A stretch of 64,000 bases of DNA from Mucilaginibacter terrenus (GTDB taxonomy: Bacteria; Bacteroidota; Bacteroidia; Sphingobacteriales; Sphingobacteriaceae), in NCBI RefSeq assembly GCF_003432065.1, contig NZ_QWDE01000001.1:124001-188000 (forward strand), written 5' to 3'. Positions 56,666 through 64,000 of the stretch are shown one piece after another. The notes beneath the pieces are model-generated. The model was not told the DNA's origin. It did not search any database and saw only the letters and a list, made by a program, of their open reading frames with translations. A program made the position numbers and the translations under genes. Each line of letters opens with the position of its first letter. Within the stretch, counting starts at the first letter, position 1.

Positions 56666-57082
56666 ATGGCGGACTGGATAGAACCAATTATCTCTAAATG
56701 GAGTTTAGAAGGAATAATGCTAAATCCTCCCGCTACCATTGACGAGATAGAACGCATAGAAGCCGTTTTGAATTTTAAATTTCCCCTTAGCTTCAAACAA
56801 TTTTATCAAAAAATAGACGGATTTGATGAATGGGATATGTTAGCTAATAGCAATATTTCGATATGGCCGCTGGATCGCATCTTAGATGAGTACAGTAAGT
56901 GGGAAAAACCTGACTTTATTGGAATTTGCGACATGTTGATAAATTGTTACGCGATTGGATTTCATCGTCATAAAACAGGCTTTTATAAGTTGAAAGATAC
57001 TCTTCCTGACGCTGAGCGCATAGACGCTACATTTGAAGAACTGATTATGTTAATAGAAAATGATGATAGATTGATTTATTGA
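56666..57082 (+). CDS. SMI1/KNR4-family protein
   Basis: The 138-residue protein fits the SMI1/KNR4 (SUKH) fold: PPATIDEIERIEAVLNFKFP followed by LSFKQFYQKIDGFDEWDML, and a C-terminal TFEELIMLIEND. SUKH proteins are often immunity proteins of toxin systems, but many stand alone; no toxin gene is adjacent. It starts 29 bp after the trans-sulfuration gene and ends just before the next gene. Confidence 0.9.
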   Translation: MADWIEPIISKWSLEGIMLNPPATIDEIERIEAVLNFKFPLSFKQFYQKIDGFDEWDMLANSNISIWPLDRILDEYSKWEKPDFIGICDMLINCYAIGFHRHKTGFYKLKDTLPDAERIDATFEELIMLIENDDRLIY

Positions 57083-57083
57083 A

Positions 57084-57959
57084 ATGCATAAGCATGTAAA
57101 TCAAACTCCTCCTCTACACGGTGCCGGGCATCTCGCACTTAAGCATTTCCTCGATGCAAAGGTGGCTCAATACAACCGGCCTGATTTTATAGCTAACGAT
57201 CCAATTAGCATCCCTCATCTGTTCACTAAAAAGCAGGACATCGAGATCATGGGCTTTTGGGCGGCAACTTTGGCTTGGGGGCAACGTGTTACCATCATTA
57301 ACAAGTGTAAAGAACTTATTGGTTTGATGGATGGGGCGCCCTATGATTTCATCATCAACCATCAGGAACCCGACCTGAAGAAGCTGCTTAACTTTAAGCA
57401 CCGCACCTTTAATGATATTGATACGCTTTACTTTATTTCATTTTTCAGGTATCATTATGAACGGTTTGACAGCTTGGAAGAGGCGTTTAGGCCCCTAAAG
57501 GGGGAACAGGAAAGTCGGGGTGTAGATCAAGAGTTCCCCCTTCAGGGGGCAGAGGGGGTTTTAAATCATTTTCGCTCTTATTTCTTCTCGCTTCCTGATT
57601 TTCCGCACCGTACAAAAAAGCACGTTTCATCTCCGTCTCAGAAATCCACCTGCAAGCGCCTTTGCATGTTCCTGCGGTGGATGGTGCGTAAGGATGATCA
57701 AGGCGTGGACTTCGGCATCTGGAACAAGCTTACGCCTGCCGACCTGATTTGCCCCTGCGACCTGCATGTAGACCGTGTTGCCCGCAAGCTTAAACTAATC
57801 ACCCGCAAACAAACCGACTGGCAGACAGCTGTCGAGCTCACACGAAATTTACGTGAACTTGACCCTCATGATCCCGTAAAATACGACTTTGCCCTATTTG
57901 GGTTAGGAATAGAAGAGCGCTGGGGTATAGAGGGTATCCTGCCGGATTTTAATTCGTAG
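57084..57959 (+). CDS. TIGR02757-family protein with repeat-derived internal insert
   Basis: The protein matches the TIGR02757 family, of unknown function: FLDAKVAQYNRPDFIANDPI, EIMGFWAATLAWGQRVTIIN, HISSP-like HVSSPSQKSTCKRLCMFLRW and KLTPADLICPCDLHVDRVAR. Between SLEEAF and LNHFRSYFFSL is an unusual stretch (about residues 136-160, PLKGEQESRGVDQEFPLQGA) encoded by a palindromic DNA segment at 57491-57562. Relatives, as I recall them, have only a short linker here. The first 20 residues are also unusual. It immediately follows the SMI1 gene. Confidence 0.9.
   Translation: MHKHVNQTPPLHGAGHLALKHFLDAKVAQYNRPDFIANDPISIPHLFTKKQDIEIMGFWAATLAWGQRVTIINKCKELIGLMDGAPYDFIINHQEPDLKKLLNFKHRTFNDIDTLYFISFFRYHYERFDSLEEAFRPLKGEQESRGVDQEFPLQGAEGVLNHFRSYFFSLPDFPHRTKKHVSSPSQKSTCKRLCMFLRWMVRKDDQGVDFGIWNKLTPADLICPCDLHVDRVARKLKLITRKQTDWQTAVELTRNLRELDPHDPVKYDFALFGLGIEERWGIEGILPDFNS
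57491..57562 (+). repeat. Palindromic repeat-like insert inside the TIGR02757 gene
   Basis: CCCCTAAAGGGGGAAC near 57492 and GTTCCCCCTTCAGGGGG near 57533 are inverted halves of a hairpin, similar to the CCCCCTAAAGGGGGA intergenic repeats common in Sphingobacteriaceae. It is open in the gene's frame. Confidence 0.65.
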
Positions 57960-57962
57960 AAC

Positions 57963-58862
57963 TTAGAAGTCTTCTTGTATCAGTTGATGGTTGATGAGCG
58001 CTCCTGCTTTGTTGCCTGCCGCAATAGCAATAGGTAACGACCGGAACATCGTTGTATTATCACCCGCAGCAAAAACTCCGGCTACCGATGTTGACTGGAA
58101 CTCATCTATTTTGATAAATCCTGCTTCTGTTAATTCGCAGCCAAGTGCTTGCGGAAGGCTGCAATGTTGTTGAATAGGCAATTTCGCGTAAATGGCGTTT
58201 ACTTTAAGGCTGCTTCCATCAGCAAAGCGGAGGTTGCGTAAATAACCACCTTCGTGTACTACTTCCGTTAACGGCTCTTCGATGATGTTAATCTTGTGCC
58301 GGCGCAGGTCGGCTATCTGTTGCGGAGTAAGTTGTGACGGACCGTTGGTGAGTAAGGTAAGTTCTTTGGTCCAGTGGTTAATAATCTTGCCGAACTCATA
58401 AGCTATTTCGCCGTTTGCAAATAGAGCGGTAGGTTCGTTCCGGACCTCGTAACCATGGCAATAAGGGCAGTGCAGTACTGAAATACCCCAGCAATCGTCG
58501 AAGCCTGGTATATCTGGCATGATATCTAAAATACCAGTAGCGAATAGTATCTTTCGAGCGGTAAAAACACCGTCATCTGTCATTATCTTAAATAGATTAT
58601 CTTCCTTTACTGCACCTAGGGCAAGAGCTGATTTCAAGCCAATGGTAGGATAATCTAACACCTGCTGTAATGCGGTTTGTGCTATAGTTGCAGGCTTATC
58701 ACCATCGTGCGTAATGAAGTTGTGAGCATGTGGTGTTTGCCGGTTGCAGGGTTTGCCACTATCTACAATTAACACATCCCTTAAAGCCCTGCCTAGTGCC
58801 ATTGCCGCAGATAATCCCGCATAGCTGCCGCCTATTATTACTACGTCAAAATTTGTTTTCAT
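57963..58862 (-). CDS. Thioredoxin reductase-like FAD/NAD(P) flavoprotein
   Basis: The ATG at 58862 (MKTNFDVVII) is preferred over the TTG at 58868. The FAD motif is VVIIGGSYAGLSAAMALGRA; the redox-active pair is in HCPYCHGYEV (CPYC at 132-135), and the terminal FAD motif is GVFAAGDNTTMFRSLPIAIA. It belongs to the low-molecular-weight thioredoxin-reductase-like group, with a CPYC in place of the usual CATC, so its partner may not be thioredoxin. A 35-bp palindrome lies 20 bp upstream of the start and is probably its operator. Confidence 0.9.
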   Translation of the reverse strand: MKTNFDVVIIGGSYAGLSAAMALGRALRDVLIVDSGKPCNRQTPHAHNFITHDGDKPATIAQTALQQVLDYPTIGLKSALALGAVKEDNLFKIMTDDGVFTARKILFATGILDIMPDIPGFDDCWGISVLHCPYCHGYEVRNEPTALFANGEIAYEFGKIINHWTKELTLLTNGPSQLTPQQIADLRRHKINIIEEPLTEVVHEGGYLRNLRFADGSSLKVNAIYAKLPIQQHCSLPQALGCELTEAGFIKIDEFQSTSVAGVFAAGDNTTMFRSLPIAIAAGNKAGALINHQLIQEDF

Positions 58863-58881
58863 ACCCAAATGTAGAAACAGT

Positions 58882-58916
58882 AAATATCAAATGCAACTTA
58901 GTTGCATTTGATATTT
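58882..58916. promoter_or_regulatory. 35-bp near-perfect palindrome between divergent genes
   Basis: Two 17-bp arms (AAATATCAAATGCAACT and its exact complement) surround one central base. It sits between the CPYC flavoprotein (start 58862) and the DUF5655-like gene (start 58945), where a dimeric repressor could control both. The core is TGCAACTTAGTTGCA. No regulator gene is adjacent. Confidence 0.75.
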
Positions 58917-58944
58917 AAAACAAGACATTCAAAAGACTATATTT

Positions 58945-59328
58945 ATGCTACGATATAAAATAATGCAAGAAGATAAAGATGTTGCAGCTTTTCTAGCAGG
59001 CAAAAGCCAACACACATTGATGCTGTTTGAGCACTTTGTTGCTCAGTTTAAAACAATTGGAAACATCAGAGTAGAGGCTACAAAAACCATGATCGGAATC
59101 TCTAATGATCACAAGCGCATAGCCTGGGTAACGCAGTTGGGAAAAAACTTTATCCATGTGGTATTTCCGTTTAAAACGGAATACCCGGATAACCTTTGTT
59201 TTCAGAAGGTAGGGCAGGTTCCCGGTCAGCAGCAGTTTAATCATCATTTTAGGATGCTGCAAGCTGACGACATGAATGAGGAGGTGTTAAGGTTTATGCG
59301 GTTGGCGTATAATGAGGAGCAAGAATAG
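58945..59328 (+). CDS. DUF5655-like protein
   Basis: The 127-residue protein resembles DUF5655: VAAFLAGKSQHTLMLFEHFV, VEATKTMIGISNDHKRIAWV, GKNFIHVVFPFKTEY and the C-terminal helix EEVLRFMRLAYNEE. No catalytic motif is visible. The first ATG is 58945, with an internal ATG (MQEDKDV) 18 bp later. It is divergent from the CPYC flavoprotein and shares the palindrome. Confidence 0.75.
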   Translation: MLRYKIMQEDKDVAAFLAGKSQHTLMLFEHFVAQFKTIGNIRVEATKTMIGISNDHKRIAWVTQLGKNFIHVVFPFKTEYPDNLCFQKVGQVPGQQQFNHHFRMLQADDMNEEVLRFMRLAYNEEQE

Positions 59329-59337
59329 AATAATCGG

Positions 59338-59721
59338 TTATTTGTGAGCCCTTTTTATTCCTTGGTCATAACCATAGTTAAGGCACTTTAGTTCGCTACT
59401 ATTTACATCTCTGGCAATTAATTCCGCGTAGATCGATATTACTTCTTTCTTGTTAGTGATACCGATAGCTACTAAATTGTAAGCCCATTTTATAATCGCT
59501 ACTTCCCGCTTGGTGGCAAACACGCCGGGTGCTATTTGGATGCCGTCCGTTTCATGCCCTTGGATGGGTGTCCACATGTCCAGCTTACCGCTGTTTTTAG
59601 ATTCCTTTAGTATTTTTGAACGAAGCGCTGGTGAAGGTTTTCCTGCAGTGTCAATGGCAATGTCCTGGCCAAATACATATGTCGAAAGGAACACCAGCAC
59701 AACAAATAGCAATTTTTTCAT
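59338..59721 (-). CDS. Exported small hypothetical protein
   Basis: The 127-residue protein starts with a clear signal peptide (LLFVVLVFLSTYVFGQ). The mature part, with KREVAIIKWAYNLVAIGITN and CLNYGYDQG, is short and helical. I do not recognise a family. It lies 24 bp after the YejK-like gene on the same strand and is probably co-transcribed with it. Confidence 0.75.
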   Translation of the reverse strand: MKKLLFVVLVFLSTYVFGQDIAIDTAGKPSPALRSKILKESKNSGKLDMWTPIQGHETDGIQIAPGVFATKREVAIIKWAYNLVAIGITNKKEVISIYAELIARDVNSSELKCLNYGYDQGIKRAHK

Positions 59722-59745
59722 TTTCTTCGGTATAGGGGTTAATTG

Positions 59746-60804
59746 TTACGCTTCTTCTTTAAAATACACCTTGTAGTAATTCATAGCTTTACCGTCATCG
59801 AAGCCTTTCTCAATCAAATCCTTATCGCCGTGAATGTAAATGTGGAAGTTCTTGTCCAGCTTTAATACCCTTTTATAAACCCTGGCCTGCTTTTTAACGG
59901 CATTATCCGATATCTCAAACGTGTCACCAATTTTAGTGTCAAACTCGTCTTCGTACTGGTTTTTAAAGTTCTTGAACGACTCTATAGCCTGCGGATTGCT
60001 GATTACCTCATCGGCAAACTCATCAATGTCAAAAGTTTCTTTTTCTTTAAAGTACTTCATCGATCGGTTTAGCAGGTCTATCTTATCGGCCTTGCTCATG
60101 TCAAATTCATCGTCAAGTTTTTCCGTTACAAAGTTTTTGTAGATGCCCAGCACATTGCTGGTCTGGTTAAAGCTGTCATTCCGTATTTTTAATTGCAGGA
60201 ACTCGTCTTTCCAGTATACGGCAGCATCCTGGCCTCCCGTAGTTTTATCTACAACTGCAACTTTGTAGCCGTTCTCTTTTTCTATATTGAAGATAAGTAC
60301 CCCTTTGTCAAGTTTGTTAATGTTGATTGCCTCTTGCTCGTAATCTACTGCAAAGCCCCCATCATCCGGGTATACCTTCAGGTAAGTTTCCTTATTTTCC
60401 GATTTGAAAATTCCTATTGCATCCAGCAGGTCACCTTCAATTTGTACTTTATTAAAGTAAACAACATATAGCTCGCCTCCTTTAATGTTGGGGTGGGTGC
60501 TTACGTTGTAAAGATGACGGGCAATATCTTGTGCAGATTTTTGGAAGTTCTCTTTGTTGTTGAACATATCGGTTGCAAAATGATAGATCTCGTTCAACTC
60601 GAGGTTGTTGCTACTATGCATCAGGTGGTAAACTTCGTTCGCTTTTTCAAAAGGTTTCAGAAAGTATTGCATCAATAGGGAAGAGATCACCTCATCCTTT
60701 AAAGCAAGTGGATGGTCAGACAATGCGTACATCTCACCTTGTGTTTGATTGCCGACGTGATGAACTGATACAAGATCAAGCGATGCTTCAAAAAAAGTTA
60801 CCAT
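59746..60804 (-). CDS. Nucleoid-associated protein (YejK/NdpA-like)
   Basis: The 352-residue protein matches the 37-kDa nucleoid-associated protein family: LVSVHHVGNQTQGEMYALSD, LLMQYFLKPFEKANEVYHL, GGELYVVYFNKVQIEGDLLD, GIFKSENKE, and the C-terminal KVYKRVLKLDKNFHIYIHG-like end. Members bind DNA. It diverges from mnmE, about 90 bp away. Confidence 0.9.
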   Translation of the reverse strand: MVTFFEASLDLVSVHHVGNQTQGEMYALSDHPLALKDEVISSLLMQYFLKPFEKANEVYHLMHSSNNLELNEIYHFATDMFNNKENFQKSAQDIARHLYNVSTHPNIKGGELYVVYFNKVQIEGDLLDAIGIFKSENKETYLKVYPDDGGFAVDYEQEAININKLDKGVLIFNIEKENGYKVAVVDKTTGGQDAAVYWKDEFLQLKIRNDSFNQTSNVLGIYKNFVTEKLDDEFDMSKADKIDLLNRSMKYFKEKETFDIDEFADEVISNPQAIESFKNFKNQYEDEFDTKIGDTFEISDNAVKKQARVYKRVLKLDKNFHIYIHGDKDLIEKGFDDGKAMNYYKVYFKEEA

Positions 60805-60906
60805 AGGGTGGCGAAGTTAGCGGTTTTTAGTTCGATGTAAATAACGACTTTTGTTGTTTAAACAGGATGCCATGGTTAACCAATAACATCCATGCTTTAC
60901 AAAGAC

Positions 60907-62271
60907 ATGACTACAACTGAAGATACCATTGTGGCCCTTGCTACACCCTCTGGGACGGGTGCTATCGGCGTTATCCGCTTATCCGGCCCGGATGCAATAA
61001 ACATCGCTCAAAAAGTGTGGAAGGGAAAAGACCTTACCAAGCAGGCATCGCACACGTTGCATTTCGGCCGTATAATGGATGGTGAAAACGAATTAGATGA
61101 TGTGGTAGCGTCGTTGTTTGTTGCGCCGCGTTCCTATACACGCGAGAACGTTGTAGAGATATCCTGCCATGGCAGCAACTTTATCATTGGTTCAATTATA
61201 AAGTTGCTTATCAAGAATGGCGCACGTTCTGCAAAGGCGGGGGAGTTTACGTTGCGTGCATTCCTCAACGGTCAGCTAGACCTGTCCCAGGCAGAGGCCG
61301 TAGCCGATCTGATCGCTTCCAACTCCAAAGCATCTCAGCAGGTTGCATTGCAGCAATTACGAGGTGGTTTTAGCAATCAGCTAAAAACATTGCGGGAGCA
61401 GTTGGTTCAATTCGCATCGTTGATAGAGCTGGAACTGGATTTTGCCGAAGAAGATGTAGAGTTTGCCAACCGCGACCAGTTAAAGAAGCTGATATTCGAA
61501 ATTAATCGGATAGTGACAAGTCTTATCAGTTCGTTTGAATTAGGCAATGCTATTAAAAACGGCGTGAACACTGTAATAGCAGGCCGGCCAAATGCTGGGA
61601 AGTCTACCTTGTTAAACGCTTTATTAAACGAAGAACGAGCGATAGTAAGCCACATACCAGGCACTACCCGGGACACCATCGAAGAAGTGTTGAACATAAA
61701 CGGCATTAACTTTCGCCTGATTGACACAGCGGGCATACGCGAGGCTACAGATGCTATAGAGCAGATTGGTGTACAGCGCACAATGGATAAAATTAATGAA
61801 AGTGCGTTGTTGTTGTATGTCTTTGACGCATCGCAGATTACCCTTGACGACTTGAACAGCGACCTGGAGAGCCTAAAACGACCAAACGTAGCCATGTTGG
61901 TAGTTGCAAATAAAGCCGACCTGCTGAACCATGAACAGCAGTTACCATTGCCTCATACTGAAACGGTCATTTTTATTTCCGCAAAGCAGAAGGAGAATAT
62001 AGATGAGCTTAAACAGAAGATATATTATGCCGCTGTAAAAGAGCAGCTAAACGGCAACGAAACGCTTATAACCAACATCCGCCACCTGGAAGCACTGCAA
62101 AAAACAGAGGAAAGTCTCTCAAGGGTGTTGAAGGGGATAGATGATATCACATCGGACTTCCTGGCGATGGACATTAAACAAGCGCTACACTACCTTGGCG
62201 AAATAACAGGAGCAGTTACTACAGACGATTTGCTGGAAAATATTTTTAGCAAGTTCTGTATCGGCAAGTGA
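60907..62271 (+). CDS. mnmE: tRNA modification GTPase MnmE
   Basis: The ATG at 60907 (MTTTEDTIVALATP) fits the family better than the upstream 60892 start. The tetrahydrofolate-binding N-domain has TPSGTGAIGVIRLSGPDA and YTRENVVEISCHGSNFI. The G domain shows GRPNAGKST, PGTTRDT, DTAGIR and NKAD. The C-terminus ends FCIGK with the family's essential Cys. With MnmG it makes the 5-carboxymethylaminomethyl modification of wobble uridine. Length 454 is typical. Confidence 0.97.
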   Translation: MTTTEDTIVALATPSGTGAIGVIRLSGPDAINIAQKVWKGKDLTKQASHTLHFGRIMDGENELDDVVASLFVAPRSYTRENVVEISCHGSNFIIGSIIKLLIKNGARSAKAGEFTLRAFLNGQLDLSQAEAVADLIASNSKASQQVALQQLRGGFSNQLKTLREQLVQFASLIELELDFAEEDVEFANRDQLKKLIFEINRIVTSLISSFELGNAIKNGVNTVIAGRPNAGKSTLLNALLNEERAIVSHIPGTTRDTIEEVLNINGINFRLIDTAGIREATDAIEQIGVQRTMDKINESALLLYVFDASQITLDDLNSDLESLKRPNVAMLVVANKADLLNHEQQLPLPHTETVIFISAKQKENIDELKQKIYYAAVKEQLNGNETLITNIRHLEALQKTEESLSRVLKGIDDITSDFLAMDIKQALHYLGEITGAVTTDDLLENIFSKFCIGK

Positions 62272-62419
62272 CCCCTTCAAACACCCCAACCGCGCCGATT
62301 CCGATCAACGACCAGGCAGTGAGGGTACGTTTAAGACCTTTGTTTTTAGCAGTCTCTTCTAGCAACAGTTTGTCGAATTCTTTTTCCAACCGGGTGGCAT
62401 ATTAGCGGTTTGATTGTGA
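62272..62419. other. Decayed DNA after mnmE
   Basis: On the minus strand a fragment reading ATRLEKEFDKLLLEETAKNK with LKRTLTAWSLIGIGAVGV can be seen at about 62275-62400, perhaps the end of another lost gene of the same block. I cannot name it. Confidence 0.35.
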
Positions 62420-63175
62420 TTTAAGCGCGGTAAGTTCGCCTAATGTTCGGGTTATGGCTACTTTGTTTTCCAAACTAAAGACCTGACAATGGCGGCCACC
62501 TCAAGATTTAAAGTATCAATTTATGTGGGCCGGTGATTTCGGATATCCTGTAAAGTGGAGATGAATTTCCCGTCAGACACACGGCTGATCGATAGCAGAG
62601 TGTTTCTTATCTCCTCAGACTGGAATGATTACCCTGACTAATTCGCCATTATAGCACATTCTTCAATGATGCGCTCTGCTAGTTTCATCGCCGCGGGTTC
62701 GCGATAAAAAGCGCCGTTGTCCACCTCCAGTAAAGGGCAGACTGAATTGAAAACACACAGTTAATGATCGCCTTCTGCCAGATCATCTTATTAATATCGT
62801 CCTCCCGGACGAATGGGAACCAGTTGGTATGAAGCTGGTCAACAACAAGGTTGTTAAAAGCAGTTTCACTGTTAAGAATTCCGATGGGACTCGTAGCTAC
62901 TGGCCGAAACCGCAATTCATCGGCAATCTCAAACTGGCTGGTTGCCAGTAATACGCCGCGGTATAAATTTTTGAAACCGCGACTTAGGAATGGTCATTCA
63001 ATGTTCAAGCCATTTTGCAAGAGCACCACGGGTGCGGTAACTGCTATCTTTAGCAGCTTTTCTGCTCTCCGTTCGTTCGCGAAGGATTCACTGGTTACCA
63101 TAAAAATACCGTTCGGCGCACTGACAGAGCTAAAGTTTTTACCTCCAGATCAGCTTGTAGCATAGAACCGTCAGG
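62420..63175 (-). pseudogene. 2-dehydropantoate 2-reductase-like (panE/ApbA) pseudogene
   Basis: Read on the minus strand across frame changes, a ketopantoate-reductase-like protein is recognisable: VLLQNGLNIEWPFL, RFRPVATSPIGILNSETAFN, EDDINKMIWQKAIINCVF, then in another frame LLEVDNGAFYREPAAMKLAE and finally STLQDIRNHRPTEIDTLN with TRTLGELTALKSK. The frameshift near 62757 (CVFS versus CVFN) and a stop near 62640 disrupt it. The N-terminal NADP-binding part is missing or too degraded to read. Confidence 0.75.
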
Positions 63176-63239
63176 TAGGTTCAACCGAGTGCTCTCCAAC
63201 TCGTCTGATTGGTGATCCTGTCTGCATGGCGTTAGGCTA

Positions 63240-64000
63240 CCCAAATAAGCAGCTTTGAACTTCTATGTGCTAAATTACTCGCGTAGGCTTGTCGGATCTT
63301 TAGCGTCATATCAGCTATTTCGTCTTTGCGTTTAAATGAAACGCCGGGATGCTTCTGCATACTTGATCAACTCTGTTGCGGCTTTCACCATCTGCGGTGT
63401 ACCGCTTACCCGGTCATGAAAAGTTAAGGAGAGTTGCCTGCGCTTTATTGCTGCCTCTTCATAAAGCTGATCGAATTCCATTTTGATCTGTGTGATATAT
63501 TGATCTGGAGAGAAGTTTTTCAATTCAATCATACCCAGATCGTTATTACGTACTGTGTACGGTACAACCGCAAAATCTTTTTGATTGACCTTGATGATAA
63601 ATGGCTCGTCCCGGCTCAAGTCATCAATATGATAGATACATCCGAGTTCCTGCAATGTTTTCAACGTGTTTTCACTGCGACGAAGGAAACTGGCGTTGTA
63701 AGCGACTGCGGTTTGCCCGATTACATGTTTTATTGCGTCCAAACCCTCTTTGATGAATTTTTTTTCCTCCTCATAAGACATATCGTATTCATCTTTCCAG
63801 GTCATGCCATGGCCAGAGGCTTCATGCCCGCAATCTACGATCTCCTTGGCTAAAGCGGGATTCTTTAAAAACGGCTGCACCTACCATGTGAGTTGTTACC
63901 TTAATGCCTAATTTGTCCCAGTTGTCCAGCATGCGGGGAATACCTTCTTTGTAACCATATTCGTACCAGGTGGCTGCGGGTAGATCTTTGTAACCTGATT
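63240..64000 (-). pseudogene. Polysaccharide deacetylase-like pseudogene
   Basis: From the window edge, ATWYEYGYKEGIPRMLDNWD with KLGIKVTTHMVG is readable; then the frame changes near 63870 into NPALAKEIVDCGHEASGHGM, RSENTLKTLQELGCIYHIDD, NFSPDQYITQIKMEFDQLYE and SLTFHDRVSGTPQMVKAATE; it changes again near 63350 into HPGVSFKRKDEIADMTLKI. The pattern is that of a polysaccharide deacetylase (PuuE/allantoinase type). Two frameshifts make it non-functional. Its start lies beyond the window. Confidence 0.78.

Noticed and set aside
56666..57082. SMI1/KNR4 protein as immunity gene of a toxin locus
   Set aside because: There is no toxin or secretion gene next to it, only core-like metabolic genes.
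62851..63165. 104-residue plus-strand open frame
   Set aside because: It is the reverse shadow of the panE-like pseudogene, which reads sensibly on the minus strand.

Overview
The window is chromosomal DNA of a Bacteroidetes bacterium, most likely family Sphingobacteriaceae (Mucilaginibacter/Pedobacter type). The evidence is two SusC/SusD outer-membrane uptake loci with FecI/FecR-type regulation, promoters of the TTTG / TAnnTTTG form, a DUF4905 protein, AT-rich intergenic DNA and very few Shine-Dalgarno sites. Taxonomy is inferred from gene content; no rRNA gene is present.

Region 1 (1-11.7 kb) is a plus-strand polysaccharide or glycoprotein utilization locus: the end of a FecR anti-sigma factor, SusC, SusD, an HEIGH zinc-protease-like lipoprotein, a TlpA-type thioredoxin, a GH29 alpha-L-fucosidase and, after a terminator, a two-lobed trypsin/PDZ protein. 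Region 2 (11.7-30.6 kb) looks like a composite, partly decayed island. Its left edge carries a degenerate copy of the 3' end and terminator of the tRNA-Ser gene whose intact copy lies at 30588-30672; its right edge carries MobC and a truncated relaxase. Between them are a two-gene locus of unknown function with a phosphoribosyltransferase-like motif, a DUF6119/TIGR04141 pseudogene cut by an IS21-family element (istA broken by two in-frame stops, istB intact), a small three-gene cluster with a Crp/Fnr regulator, and a complete ECF sigma / FecR / SusC / SusD / DUF5689 / calcineurin-type phosphoesterase locus that may scavenge phosphorylated substrates.

Region 3 (30.6-36.6 kb) is core genome: tRNA-Ser(UGA), then a minus-strand cell-envelope operon (PASTA protein, rhodanese, MltG, thioesterase, YihY) divergent from ddl, a small conserved protein and another thioesterase. 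Region 4 (36.6-41.2 kb) is accessory: an AraC regulator with a Tet(X)-like flavin monooxygenase, a second flavin monooxygenase, and several copies of two intergenic repeat families. Region 5 (41.2-62.3 kb) is mainly housekeeping: rpsO, pnp, udk, a LysM/DPBB protein, a Dps protein, a large membrane patatin, a FadL-like porin, a Tyr/Gly-rich lipoprotein, proS, a trans-sulfuration enzyme, a TIGR02757 protein, a CPYC flavoprotein, a YejK-like nucleoid protein and mnmE. An inverted-repeat-bounded four-helix-bundle gene sits between proS and the trans-sulfuration gene. Region 6 (62.3-64 kb) is a decayed minus-strand block with panE-like and polysaccharide-deacetylase pseudogenes.

The most interesting observations are the 35-bp inverted repeats around the S23-type four-helix-bundle gene (an IVS-like element outside rRNA), an intergenic palindromic repeat apparently inserted in frame in the TIGR02757 gene, a Tet(X)-like enzyme with changed drug-contact positions, the duplicated tRNA-Ser end that may mark an island, and a 35-bp near-perfect palindrome between divergent genes. 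All family assignments come from reading motifs and remembered family sequences; no searches were run.
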